64,000 bases of DNA from Rhizobium etli CFN 42 (lineage in GTDB: Bacteria; Pseudomonadota; Alphaproteobacteria; Rhizobiales; Rhizobiaceae), in assembly GCF_000092045.1 (NCBI RefSeq), contig NC_007761.1, positions 1,429,001-1,493,000 on the forward strand. The letters run 5' to 3'. The notes beneath the pieces are model-generated. The model was not told the DNA's origin, ran no database searches, and saw only the letters and a list, made by a program, of their open reading frames with translations. How positions within the stretch are numbered: position 1 is the stretch's first letter; every line of letters starts with the position of its first letter. The position numbers were made by a program, and so were the translations under genes. This document shows, piece after piece, positions 28,371 through 36,825 of the stretch.

Positions 28371-28850
28371 ATGGCCCCCAAAGGCAGCCAGCGCGTGGTG
28401 AACAAGGTCGTGGCCGAAAACCGCAAGGCCCGCTTCAACTACGAGATCATCGATACCTATGAGGCAGGTCTCGTGCTGAAGGGCACAGAGGTCAAGTCGT
28501 TGCGCGAAGGCAAGGCCAATATTGCCGAATCCTACGCATCGGATGAGGATGGCGAGATCTGGCTGATCAACTCCTACCTGCCGGAATATCTCCAGGCGAA
28601 CCGCTTCAATCACGAACCGCGCCGGCGCCGCAAGCTGCTGCTGTCGGGCCGTGAAATCCATCGCCTGCGCTCCGCCGTCAACCGCGAAGGCATGACGCTG
28701 GTCCCGCTCAAGATCTATTTCAACGATCGGGGTCGGGCGAAGATGGAGCTGGCGCTCGCCAAGGGCAAGAAATTGCACGATAAGCGCGAATCCGAGAAGG
28801 AGCGCGATTGGAACCGGCAGAAGAGCCGCTTATTGAAGGATAACGGCTAA
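28371..28850 (+). CDS. smpB: SsrA-binding protein SmpB
   Basis: 159-aa tmRNA-binding protein needed for trans-translation and rescue of stalled ribosomes. The OB-fold core has [32 protein letters not shown] and LINSYLPEY, and the basic C-terminal tail ([17 protein letters not shown]) is intact. A GGGCGCG/CGCGCCC hairpin lies at 28335-28354 between dapA and this gene; it has no T-run and may be a leader structure. Shine-Dalgarno GAAGGGA precedes the ATG. Confidence 0.97.
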   Translation: MAPKGSQRVVNKVVAENRKARFNYEIIDTYEAGLVLKGTEVKSLREGKANIAESYASDEDGEIWLINSYLPEYLQANRFNHEPRRRRKLLLSGREIHRLRSAVNREGMTLVPLKIYFNDRGRAKMELALAKGKKLHDKRESEKERDWNRQKSRLLKDNG

Positions 28851-28889
28851 CTCATCACGCCGCAGCCGATCGGCTCGCGGCCCTTTCGA

Positions 28890-29471
28890 TCAGTCCTCGA
28901 AGTCGCTGGCGGGGGCGACTTCGACCGGGCGCGGCGCCCGCTCCGCGGGATCGCGACCGATCTCAGCCTTCAGAGACAAGAGGTCGATGAAATGATCGGC
29001 CTGTCGCCGCAGGTCGTCGGCGATCATCGGCGGCTGCGTCGCCATGGTCGAGATCACGGAAACCTTGCGGCCTCTGCGCTGCAGCGCCTCGACGAGGTTC
29101 GTGAAATCGCCGTCACCGGAGAAGATGACGAGATGGTCGACGGTTTCCGACTGCTCCATGGCGTCGATTGCAAGCTCGATGTCCATGTTGCCCTTGATCT
29201 TCCGGCGGCCCATGGAGTCGGTGAATTCCTTGGCGGGCTTGGTGACGACTTTGTAGCCGTTATAATCGAGCCAGTCGATCAGAGGCCGGATCGATGAATA
29301 TTCCTGGTCCTCGATCAATGCCGTATAATAGTAGGCGCGCAGGAGGTAGCCTCGTTTCTGGAATGCCTTCAACAGCTTGCGGTAATCTATGTCGAAACCG
29401 AGGCTCTTGGATGCAGCGTAGAGATTGGCGCCGTCAATGAAGAGTGCAATTTTTTCGCGTGGGTCAAACAT
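28890..29471 (-). CDS. NYN-domain (PIN-like) protein, LabA/DUF88 family
   Basis: 193-aa predicted ribonuclease-fold protein. The acidic metal-binding residues expected for NYN domains are present: Asp13 (FIDGANLY), Asp97 and Asp103 (GNMDIELAIDAM), Asp120 and Asp122 (SGDGDFTNL). The Pro-rich C-terminal tail is probably flexible. It converges on smpB and lies opposite rpoZ. Likely an RNA-processing nuclease; its targets are unknown. The 298 bases between it and rpoZ are A/T-rich and hold no gene that I can support. Confidence 0.9.
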   Translation of the reverse strand: MFDPREKIALFIDGANLYAASKSLGFDIDYRKLLKAFQKRGYLLRAYYYTALIEDQEYSSIRPLIDWLDYNGYKVVTKPAKEFTDSMGRRKIKGNMDIELAIDAMEQSETVDHLVIFSGDGDFTNLVEALQRRGRKVSVISTMATQPPMIADDLRRQADHFIDLLSLKAEIGRDPAERAPRPVEVAPASDFED

Positions 29472-29769
29472 CGCTTACCAATTCCAATGAGAGAAATCGA
29501 AATTCGCCTGGCATCAAATTTCAATAAATACAATGGCTTATTGTGATTGTTGATCTGATGCTTACTTTACCAACTGTTCATATAAGAGAGATTTAGGGCA
29601 CGATTCCGCATATTCCAAGCAACCTTTGGTGGAATTGTCGCATTCTCCATGGAAATTTAGCTCGGCGCCGGATAAAGACGAGGGGAGTCGGAACGAAAAA
29701 CTTGTATTTGCCCGGTTTTAATTGTATCGGGCGTGCTAATCCCGAAATGACGACCGTAAAGGACAGGCA

Positions 29770-30174
29770 ATGGCCCGTGTCACAGTTGAAGATTGCATCG
29801 ACAAGGTGGAGAACCGCTTCGAGCTGGTTCTGCTCGCCAGCCACCGCGCCCGGCTGATTTCCCAGGGCGCCTCGATCACCATCGATCGCGACAACGACAA
29901 GAATCCTGTCGTGGCGCTGCGCGAAATCGCCGACGAGACGCTTTCGCCCGATGACCTCAAGGAAGATCTGATCCATTCGCTGCAGAAACATGTCGAAGTC
30001 GACGAGCCCGAGCCCGATCCCGCCAGCATGATCGCCGCCGGTGGCGCTGCTGCCGCCGACAGCGAGGAGCAGGATGACCTGCCGGAGACGATCACTTTCG
30101 ACCAGATGTCGGAAGAAGAGCTGCTTGCCGGTATCGAGGGCCTCGTGCCGCCGGAAAAGAGCGACGATTATTAA
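29770..30174 (+). CDS. rpoZ: RNA polymerase omega subunit
   Basis: 134-aa omega subunit, which helps assemble RNA polymerase and helps form a ppGpp site in many proteobacteria. The family core is clear: [28 protein letters not shown], and [13 protein letters not shown]. The C-terminus is acidic and longer than in E. coli (about 91 aa), as in other rhizobia. Placement directly before the (p)ppGpp enzyme gene is the common alphaproteobacterial order. The last 20 coding bases before the final Tyr are duplicated downstream (see repeat at 30151-30214). Confidence 0.97.
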   Translation: MARVTVEDCIDKVENRFELVLLASHRARLISQGASITIDRDNDKNPVVALREIADETLSPDDLKEDLIHSLQKHVEVDEPEPDPASMIAAGGAAAADSEEQDDLPETITFDQMSEEELLAGIEGLVPPEKSDDY

Positions 30175-30214
30175 GCGCGTCGACCGGACCTGATCCGGAA
30201 AAGAGCGACGATTA
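30151..30214 (+). repeat. 20-bp exact direct repeat at the rpoZ 3' end
   Basis: CCGGAAAAGAGCGACGATTA occurs at 30151-30170, inside the last codons of rpoZ, and again at 30195-30214 in the spacer, 44 bases apart. It looks like a small local duplication; the second copy is untranslated. Confidence 0.9.
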
Positions 30215-30266
30215 CCAATCGTCAATCTTGCGCCTTTATTGCTTAGGCATATTATTGCCCATGTGT

Positions 30267-30299
30267 GCGCCAATCGTTGATTGGCGCGCTTTTATTTTT
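30267..30299 (+). terminator. Intrinsic terminator between rpoZ and rsh
   Basis: A perfect 9-bp stem GCGCCAATC / GATTGGCGC with a GTT loop, followed by GCTTTTATTTTT. It ends only about 17 bases before the rsh start codon and abuts its Shine-Dalgarno. Either rpoZ transcripts end here and rsh depends on read-through or a promoter inside the spacer, or the element attenuates rsh. Confidence 0.85.
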
Positions 30300-30316
30300 G
30301 TCGGAGTGGCTTTGGA

Positions 30317-32551
30317 ATGATGCGGCAGTACGAGCTCGTGGAGCGGGTTCAGCAATACAAGCCCGATGCCAATGAAGCACTGCTGAACAAGGCCTATGTT
30401 TACGCCATGCAGAAACATGGCCAGCAGAAACGCGCGAGCGGCGACCCGTATATTTCCCATCCGCTCGAGGTCGCCGCCATCCTGACCGATATGCATCTCG
30501 ATGAATCGACGATCGCGGTTGCCCTTCTGCACGATACGATCGAGGATACGACGGCGACGCGCGCCGAAATCGACGAACTCTTTGGTGAGGATATCGGCCG
30601 CCTGGTCGAGGGGCTGACGAAGATAAAGAAGCTCGATCTCGTCACCAAGAAGGCCAAGCAGGCGGAGAACCTGCGCAAGCTGCTGCTCGCCATATCAGAT
30701 GACGTGCGGGTGCTGCTCGTCAAGCTCGCCGACCGCCTGCACAATATGCGTACCCTCGATCACATGTCGGCCGATAAGCGTGCCCGCATCTCCGAGGAGA
30801 CGATGGAAATCTATGCGCCGCTCGCCGGCCGCATGGGCATGCAGGACATGCGCGAGGAACTCGAGGAGCTTTCCTTCCGGCACATGAACCCGGAGGCCTA
30901 CGAGACCGTCACGAAAAGGCTGGAAGAGCTCTCCAAGCGCAACGAAGGCATCGTTAAGAAGATCGAGGCCGAATTGCGCGACCTGCTGGTCGCAAGCGGC
31001 CTGACGAGCGCCTATGTCAAGGGCCGGCAGAAGAAGCCCTATTCGGTCTTTCGCAAGATGCAGTCGAAGTCGCTTTCCTTCGAACAGCTTTCCGATGTCT
31101 ACGGCTTCCGTCTGATCGTCGAGGACATCCCGTCCTGTTACCGGGCGCTCGGCATCGTCCACACGCGCTGGCGCGTGGTGCCCGGCCGGTTCAAGGATTA
31201 TATCTCGACGCCGAAGCAGAACGATTACCGTTCGCTCCACACCACCATCGTCGGCCCCTCCAGCCAGCGCATCGAGCTGCAGATCCGCACGAAGCGCATG
31301 CACGAAATCGCCGAGTTCGGCATCGCCGCCCACACGCTCTACAAGGACGGCGCCACCAATGCCGATGGCGACATTCTTTCGCGCGAATCCAATGCCTATT
31401 CCTGGCTGCGCCATACGATCGAGGCGCTCGCTGAAGGTGACAGCCCTGAGGAATTCCTTGAGCACACCAAGCTCGAACTCTTCCAGGATCAGGTCTTCTG
31501 CTTCACGCCGAAGGGCAAGCTGATTGCCCTGCCGCGTGGTGCCACCCCGATCGATTTCGCCTATGCGGTGCACACCAATATCGGCGACACGACGGTGGGC
31601 GCCAAGATCAACGGCCGCATCATGCCGCTGGTGACGCGGCTGGCAAATGGCGACGAGGTCGAGATCATCCGCTCCGGCGTGCAGGTTCCGCCGGCCGCCT
31701 GGGAGGAGATCGTCGTCACCGGCAAGGCGCGAGCGGCCATCCGCCGCGCCACCCGCATGGCGATCCGCAAGCAATATGCCGGCCTCGGCCACCGCATTCT
31801 CGAGCGCACCTTCAACCGGGCCGGCAAGATTTTCTCGCGGGAGGCGATGAAGCCGGCACTGCACCGCCTGGGCCAGAAGGATGTCGAGGATGCGATCGCC
31901 GCCGTCGGCCGCGGCGAGATGTCGTCACTCGACGTGCTGCGCGCCGTCTATCCTGACCACCAGGACGAGCGTGTCACCGTCAAGCCTTCCGGCGATGATG
32001 GCTGGTTCAACGTCCGCAGCGCCGCGGGCATGATCTTCAAGATTCCCGGCAAGGCCAAGGCGGGGGCCGAAGGTGCCCATTCGGAACTCGATGCCGATGT
32101 CGATGTCGGCTCGATCCGCGGTCTGTCCGGCAACGTCGACGTCAAGTTCGCCTCGACCGGCGCCGTGCCCGGCGACCGCATCGTCGGCATCATGGATCAG
32201 AGCAAGGGCATCACCATCTATCCGATCCAGTCGCCGAGCCTGCAGCGTTTCGACGATCAGCCCGATCGCTGGATCGACGTGCGCTGGGATCTCGACGAGG
32301 CCAACAAATCGCGTTTCATGGCACGTATCATGGTGAATGCGTTGAATGAGCCCGGCACGCTTGCCAAGGTCGCCCAGACCGTCGCCGGGCTCGACGTCAA
32401 TATTCGCATGCTGAATACCGTGCGCGTAGCAGCCGATTTCACCGAGATGATGCTCGAAGTCGAGGTGTGGGACCTGCGGCAACTCAACCAGCTGCTCGCC
32501 CAGATGAAGGAACTGGATTGCATCGCCACGGTCCGACGACTCTATGAGTAG
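30317..32551 (+). CDS. rsh: Bifunctional (p)ppGpp synthetase/hydrolase Rsh
   Basis: 744-aa stringent-response enzyme that makes and degrades (p)ppGpp. The HD hydrolase domain has His48 and His72-Asp73 (ALLHDTIEDT). The synthetase domain has VYGFRLIVEDIPSCY and RFKDYISTPKQNDYRSLH, where RFKD is the RxKD form of bifunctional enzymes. A TGS domain (about 388-450, GKLIALPRGATPIDFAYAV) and a C-terminal ACT domain (from about 665) follow. ATG 30317 has GGAG ten bases upstream, and 744 aa matches my recollection of R. etli Rsh; ATG 30320 is equivalent. The upstream hairpin may affect expression. Confidence 0.96.
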   Translation: MMRQYELVERVQQYKPDANEALLNKAYVYAMQKHGQQKRASGDPYISHPLEVAAILTDMHLDESTIAVALLHDTIEDTTATRAEIDELFGEDIGRLVEGLTKIKKLDLVTKKAKQAENLRKLLLAISDDVRVLLVKLADRLHNMRTLDHMSADKRARISEETMEIYAPLAGRMGMQDMREELEELSFRHMNPEAYETVTKRLEELSKRNEGIVKKIEAELRDLLVASGLTSAYVKGRQKKPYSVFRKMQSKSLSFEQLSDVYGFRLIVEDIPSCYRALGIVHTRWRVVPGRFKDYISTPKQNDYRSLHTTIVGPSSQRIELQIRTKRMHEIAEFGIAAHTLYKDGATNADGDILSRESNAYSWLRHTIEALAEGDSPEEFLEHTKLELFQDQVFCFTPKGKLIALPRGATPIDFAYAVHTNIGDTTVGAKINGRIMPLVTRLANGDEVEIIRSGVQVPPAAWEEIVVTGKARAAIRRATRMAIRKQYAGLGHRILERTFNRAGKIFSREAMKPALHRLGQKDVEDAIAAVGRGEMSSLDVLRAVYPDHQDERVTVKPSGDDGWFNVRSAAGMIFKIPGKAKAGAEGAHSELDADVDVGSIRGLSGNVDVKFASTGAVPGDRIVGIMDQSKGITIYPIQSPSLQRFDDQPDRWIDVRWDLDEANKSRFMARIMVNALNEPGTLAKVAQTVAGLDVNIRMLNTVRVAADFTEMMLEVEVWDLRQLNQLLAQMKELDCIATVRRLYE

Positions 32552-32748
32552 GCTTTTGTTAAGCCTGCCATGGGCCTGATCGACAAAAAACGCATATTTT
32601 ATGATCGGTTTATAATTGTGACGGCGCAGCAATAAGGCAAGGAATGCGCTGAGTGCATAGCTGTGTCCATGTTGCGGCGGTGGTAATTAACCTTTGGCAC
32701 GACTATCTTCTGGTCATCGAAAACGCAAACAGAAGATGAGACAAGGTA

Positions 32749-32898
32749 ATGTTTGATCCTATCAGGAAAATTGCTCGCGCCTTTCGCGCTCCGACCACAC
32801 AGGAACGTGAAATTGCCTATCTGAACGGCTCGCTGGATCGTATCGATCTCGAGTTTCGTCAGCGTCAGGTCGATCGCGGTCTGTTCCGCAATCGCTGA
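32749..32898 (+). CDS. DUF3563-family mini-protein
   Basis: 49-aa basic protein. It begins MFDPIRKIARAFRAP and ends in FRQRQVDRGLFRNR, with EIAYLNGSLDRIDLE between. This matches my recollection of the DUF3563 pattern found in many copies in rhizobia. AAGG lies just before the ATG. No membrane segment or Cys. Function unknown. The 197 bases upstream are A/T-richer than average and probably contain its promoter, which I cannot pin down. Confidence 0.8.
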   Translation: MFDPIRKIARAFRAPTTQEREIAYLNGSLDRIDLEFRQRQVDRGLFRNR

Positions 32899-33053
32899 TA
32901 CCGCCTTTATACTTGGTCGAGTGAGGGACGTTACGTATAGCGAGCGCCCCTCGGTATGAAGACGCTCCTTTGCAAGAAAGATGAGGGGGGTGTTTCGGGC
33001 GGTACCATTTGCCGCTCTTGTCATGGTCCGGTGCACTGCACTAAATAGCGGCC

Positions 33054-33644
33054 ATGTTGTTTCGCCGTCGCAAGCCTGCGGGTTTCAAGGAAAAGATGCG
33101 GGAGCTTCTATGGCCCCGAAAAGGTTTCCTTCGCCCGATCCGTTACCTGACAATGCGCATCCTGCGCCTGAGCGCTTCACCGCATGCGGTTGCGGCCGGC
33201 GTCGCCGCGGGGGTCTTTGTCTCGTGGACGCCGTTCATTGGCGTGCATTTCGTCATGGCTTTCGTCATCACCTATTTCCTCTCCGGCAATATGGTGGCCG
33301 CGGCTCTCGGCTGCGCCGCCTTCGGCAATCCGCTGACCTATCCGTTCATTTGGGGTATCACCTGGGAGATCGGCCATCTGCTGTTGAGCCGTGAGGATCA
33401 TCTGGCCGGTCAGGCGGTGGATCTCGCCGCGCTCTTTCACAAGCTGAACTTCACCGAATTGTGGAGGCCGGTGCTGGAGCCCATGCTGGTCGGCGCCATT
33501 CCGCCGGGAATCATGACCTCCGTTGCGCTCTATGCGCTGACGTTCTACACCGTCAAGGGTTTTCAGGCGCGCCGCCGCGCGCGGCTGATGGAGCGGGCGC
33601 GCCTGCGCCTGGCGGGTCCGACCGGCGACATGCCGAGCGTATGA
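33054..33644 (+). CDS. DUF2062 membrane protein
   Basis: 196-aa inner-membrane protein of the DUF2062 family. Characteristic stretches are SPHAVAAGVAAGVFVSWTPF, AFGNPLTYPFIWG and, near the end, a third hydrophobic segment AIPPGIMTSVALYALTFY. The N- and C-termini are Arg-rich. It precedes acpS by 37 bases on the same strand and may be co-transcribed with it. No biochemical function is established. Confidence 0.88.
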   Translation: MLFRRRKPAGFKEKMRELLWPRKGFLRPIRYLTMRILRLSASPHAVAAGVAAGVFVSWTPFIGVHFVMAFVITYFLSGNMVAAALGCAAFGNPLTYPFIWGITWEIGHLLLSREDHLAGQAVDLAALFHKLNFTELWRPVLEPMLVGAIPPGIMTSVALYALTFYTVKGFQARRRARLMERARLRLAGPTGDMPSV

Positions 33645-33681
33645 ACCGGTGCAGAATTCTTAGGCGACGGAAGGTTCCGGC

Positions 33682-34086
33682 ATGATCATCGGCATTGGCA
33701 GCGATCTGATCGACATTCGTCGTGTCGAGAAATCGATCGAGCGCTTCGGCGAGCGCTTCACCCATCGCTGCTTCACCGAGGTCGAGCGCGCCCGTTCCGA
33801 TCGCCGGGCAAACCGCGCCGCATCCTATGCCAAGCGTTTCGCCGCCAAGGAGGCCTGTTCCAAGGCGCTCGGCACCGGCATAGCCCAGGGCGTCTTCTGG
33901 AAGGACATGGGCGTCGTCAACCTGCCGAGCGGCAAGCCGACCATGCAGTTGACCGGTACCGCCGCCGTGCTGCTGGAAGCGATACTGCCCGCGGGCCATA
34001 GGGCCGCCATTCATTTGACAATAACCGATGATTATCCCTTGGCGCAGGCCTTCGTGATCATCGAGGCGTTGCCCGAGAGCCCATGA
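33682..34086 (+). CDS. acpS: Holo-[acyl-carrier-protein] synthase
   Basis: 134-aa phosphopantetheinyl transferase that attaches the CoA-derived arm to acyl carrier protein. [20 protein letters not shown] carries the Mg-binding Asp8, and [19 protein letters not shown] the second acidic ligand. Length is typical. It heads the acpS-lepB-rnc-era block; 22-bp tandem repeats start three bases after its stop codon. Confidence 0.96.
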   Translation: MIIGIGSDLIDIRRVEKSIERFGERFTHRCFTEVERARSDRRANRAASYAKRFAAKEACSKALGTGIAQGVFWKDMGVVNLPSGKPTMQLTGTAAVLLEAILPAGHRAAIHLTITDDYPLAQAFVIIEALPESP

Positions 34087-34088
34087 TC

Positions 34089-34162
34089 GCGACTTCGGGA
34101 GCGTTTGGCCGCGACCTCGGGAGCGTTTGGCCGCGACCGCGGAGGTGTTTCAACGCGACCTC
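34089..34162 (+). repeat. 22-bp tandem repeat (3.4 copies) between acpS and lepB
   Basis: Units at 34089-34110, 34111-34132 and 34133-34154 plus a partial fourth copy. The first two (GCGACYTCGGGAGCGTTTGG plus CC) differ at one base; the third is degenerate. The array starts three bases after the acpS stop and ends about 105 bases before lepB. It encodes nothing obvious. Confidence 0.9.
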
Positions 34163-34266
34163 TCGTCGCTTTTCATGTTGTCGCCATTGCCGCAACCGGC
34201 CGAAGCCGCTAGAGAGAACGGCAGAAAGAATTGCGCCTTTACGGCGTCTTGAAGGAATGAGACTGC

Positions 34267-35010
34267 GTGTCCGAAAAAGTCGATACCAAGCCGAACGCCC
34301 TCTGGGAAAATATCAAGGTCATCATTCAGGCGCTGATTTTGGCGATGGTGATTCGAACCGTGCTGTTCCAGCCCTTTACCATTCCGTCCGGTTCAATGAT
34401 GCCGACGCTGCTCGTCGGCGATTATATCTTCGTCAACAAGTTCGCTTACGGCTATTCGAAATATTCGCTGCCCTTCTCGCCCGATATCTTCAGCGGCCGC
34501 ATCTTCGGCTCCGATCCGAAGCGCGGCGATATCGTCGTCTTCCGCTTCCCGCCGAATCCCGATGTCGATTACATCAAGCGCTGCGTCGGCCTGCCGGGCG
34601 ATCATATCCAGGTCACCGATGGCGTTCTTTACGTCAACGGCAAGCCGGTTCCGAAGGTGCCGGATGGCAGTTTTACCTCGGATTACAAGCTCGATCCGGG
34701 CGAGGACGTCCCGGTGTTCCGCGAGACGCTCGACAACGGCAAGACCTACGACACGCTCGATAATTCTCCCGTATCGCGCGGCGATAACACCCGCGAATTC
34801 ATCGTGCCAGAAGGCCATTATTTCATGATGGGCGATAACCGCGACAACTCGGCCGACAGTCGCTTCGAAGTCGGCTTCGTGCCCGCGGAAAACCTTGTCG
34901 GTCGCGCCAGCGTCATCTTCTTCTCCCTCGGCAACGACACCTCTTTTCGCGAGGTCTGGAAGTGGCCCACCAATATGCGCTGGGACCGTCTTTTCAAGGT
35001 CGTTGAATGA
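34267..35010 (+). CDS. lepB: Signal peptidase I
   Basis: 247-aa inner-membrane protease that removes signal peptides from exported proteins. One N-terminal membrane helix (about 16-38) precedes the catalytic Ser43 in PSGSMMPTLL. The general-base Lys104 is in DYIKRCVGLPGD, and the conserved GDNRDNSADSR box follows. A GTG start at 34267, behind AAGGA, is the only sensible one. The stop overlaps the rnc start (ATGA). Confidence 0.96.
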   Translation: MSEKVDTKPNALWENIKVIIQALILAMVIRTVLFQPFTIPSGSMMPTLLVGDYIFVNKFAYGYSKYSLPFSPDIFSGRIFGSDPKRGDIVVFRFPPNPDVDYIKRCVGLPGDHIQVTDGVLYVNGKPVPKVPDGSFTSDYKLDPGEDVPVFRETLDNGKTYDTLDNSPVSRGDNTREFIVPEGHYFMMGDNRDNSADSRFEVGFVPAENLVGRASVIFFSLGNDTSFREVWKWPTNMRWDRLFKVVE

Positions 35011-35726
35011 GTAAGGCGCAGACGCTTTCTGCGGCCGACCGCGCAAAGCTCGAAGCCCTGATCGGTCATGACTTCGCCGAGAAGGAACGCCTGGATCGCG
35101 CGCTGACTCATGCGAGCGCCCGGACGGAAAAGGGCAGCAATTACGAACGGCTGGAGTTTCTCGGCGACAGGGTCCTCGGGCTCTGCATCGCCGAACTTCT
35201 GTTTCGCACCTTCGGCACGGCTGGGGAAGGCGAGCTCTCGGTTCGCCTCAACCAGCTCGTCAGCGCCGAAACCTGCGCTGCAGTCGCCGACGAACTCAAC
35301 CTTCACCTTTATATCCGCACCGGCGCCGATGTGAAGAAATTGACCGGCAAGCGCATGATGAACGTGCGCGCCGATGTCGTCGAAAGCCTGATCGCCGCGA
35401 TCTATCTCGATGGCGGTCTTGAAGTCGCCCGCCGCTTCATCCTGCGCTATTGGCAGGGCAGGGCGGTCAGGGCCGATGGCGCTAAACGCGACGCCAAGAC
35501 CGAGCTGCAGGAATGGTCGCACGCGAAATTCGGCGTCACGCCGATCTACCGGGTTGATGAACGCAGCGGACCGGATCATGATCCGCGCTTCAGGGTGACG
35601 GTGGAAGTTGCTGGCATAAAGCCGGAAAGCGGCGTAGAGCGGTCGAAGCGTGCCGCCGAACAGGTCGCCGCGACCAAGATGCTCGAGCGCGAAGGCATTT
35701 GGCAGCAATCGCCTGCCGGAAACTGA
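35007..35726 (+). CDS. rnc: Ribonuclease III
   Basis: 239-aa double-strand-specific endoribonuclease for rRNA and mRNA processing. The signature YERLEFLGDRVLGL (46-59) carries catalytic Glu50 and Asp54, and a second acidic cluster follows in MMNVRADVVESLIAAIYLDGG. A dsRNA-binding domain begins near residue 163 (DAKTELQEWSHAKFG) and ends in KRAAEQVAATKML. It is translationally coupled to lepB and precedes era by 7 bases. Confidence 0.97.
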   Translation: MSKAQTLSAADRAKLEALIGHDFAEKERLDRALTHASARTEKGSNYERLEFLGDRVLGLCIAELLFRTFGTAGEGELSVRLNQLVSAETCAAVADELNLHLYIRTGADVKKLTGKRMMNVRADVVESLIAAIYLDGGLEVARRFILRYWQGRAVRADGAKRDAKTELQEWSHAKFGVTPIYRVDERSGPDHDPRFRVTVEVAGIKPESGVERSKRAAEQVAATKMLEREGIWQQSPAGN

Positions 35727-35733
35727 CGGGACA

Positions 35734-36675
35734 ATGACACAAGAAGAAAATATTGCGGCCGAGGCCGCTGCACGAACCAATGGTCCGACGCATTCGGGCT
35801 TCGTCGCGCTGATCGGGCCGACCAATGCCGGCAAGTCGACGCTGGTGAACCGCCTCGTCGGCGCCAAGGTCTCGATCGTCAGTCACAAGGTGCAGACGAC
35901 GCGCGCGATCGTCCGCGGTATTGCGATCCACGACAACGCCCAGATTGTCTTCATGGATACGCCCGGCATCTTCAAGCCGCGCCGGCGGCTCGACCGAGCC
36001 ATGGTGACCTCGGCCTGGGGCGGCGCCAAGGATGCCGATCTGATCATGCTGCTGATCGACAGCGAACGGGGGCTTCGCGGCGATGCCGAAGCCATCCTCG
36101 AAGGCCTCAAGGAAGTCCAGCAGCCGAAGATCCTGGTGCTCAACAAGATCGACCGCGTCAACCGCGAGGATCTGCTGGCGCTGGCCGCAAGCGCCAACGA
36201 GAAGATCGCTTTCGATCGCACTTTCATGATCTCGGCCGAAACCGGTTCAGGCTGCGACGACGTCATGGATTATCTGGCAAGCACCCTGCCGGAGGGGCCG
36301 TGGTACTATCCGGAAGACCAGATCTCCGATCTTCCCATGCGCCAGCTCGCCGCCGAGATCACGCGCGAAAAGCTGTTCCTGCGCCTGCACCAGGAGCTTC
36401 CCTATTCCTCGCATGTCGAAACGGAAAAGTGGGAGGAGCGCAAAGACGGCTCGGTGCGTATCGAGCAGGTAATCTATGTCGAGCGTGATAGCCAGAAGAA
36501 GATCGCCCTCGGCAAAGGCGGCGAAACCATCAAGGCGATCTCGACCGCCTCTCGCAAGGAATTGTCGGAAATATTAGAGCAGCCGGTCCATCTTTTCCTT
36601 TTCGTCAAGGTTCGCGAAAACTGGGGCGATGACCCCGAGCGGTTCCGCGAAATGGGCCTCGAATTCCCGAAATAG
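35734..36675 (+). CDS. era: GTPase Era
   Basis: 313-aa GTPase that binds 16S rRNA during 30S assembly. G1 GPTNAGKST (28-36), G3 DTPGIF and G4 NKID are present, as is the C-terminal KH domain (KKIALGKGGETIKAIS). It has a rhizobial N-terminal extension of about 20 residues. ATG 35734 is chosen since a further upstream start would run through the rnc end. The next gene is 150 bases away. Confidence 0.97.
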   Translation: MTQEENIAAEAAARTNGPTHSGFVALIGPTNAGKSTLVNRLVGAKVSIVSHKVQTTRAIVRGIAIHDNAQIVFMDTPGIFKPRRRLDRAMVTSAWGGAKDADLIMLLIDSERGLRGDAEAILEGLKEVQQPKILVLNKIDRVNREDLLALAASANEKIAFDRTFMISAETGSGCDDVMDYLASTLPEGPWYYPEDQISDLPMRQLAAEITREKLFLRLHQELPYSSHVETEKWEERKDGSVRIEQVIYVERDSQKKIALGKGGETIKAISTASRKELSEILEQPVHLFLFVKVRENWGDDPERFREMGLEFPK

Positions 36676-36825
36676 GCCTGGCAAGGATTTCGTTGGGCAA
36701 GCGCCAGCCCTTTGTTTCCTTGGAAAAAAACCGGGTTGTTGCGGAACGAATCATTGCCTTGGGGCATTTCCTCGCTCGACGGTGTGCAATGAGGGGCCGC
36801 CGGTTGCGCGACCGCGAGGGCAGGC

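Noticed and set aside
32599..33036. 145-codon minus-strand frame downstream of rsh
   Set aside because: It lies opposite the better supported DUF3563 gene and its product resembles no family.
34083..34763. Frame starting at the acpS stop and running into lepB
   Set aside because: Arg-rich product covering the 22-bp repeats and the wrong frame of lepB; the signal peptidase motifs are in the other frame.
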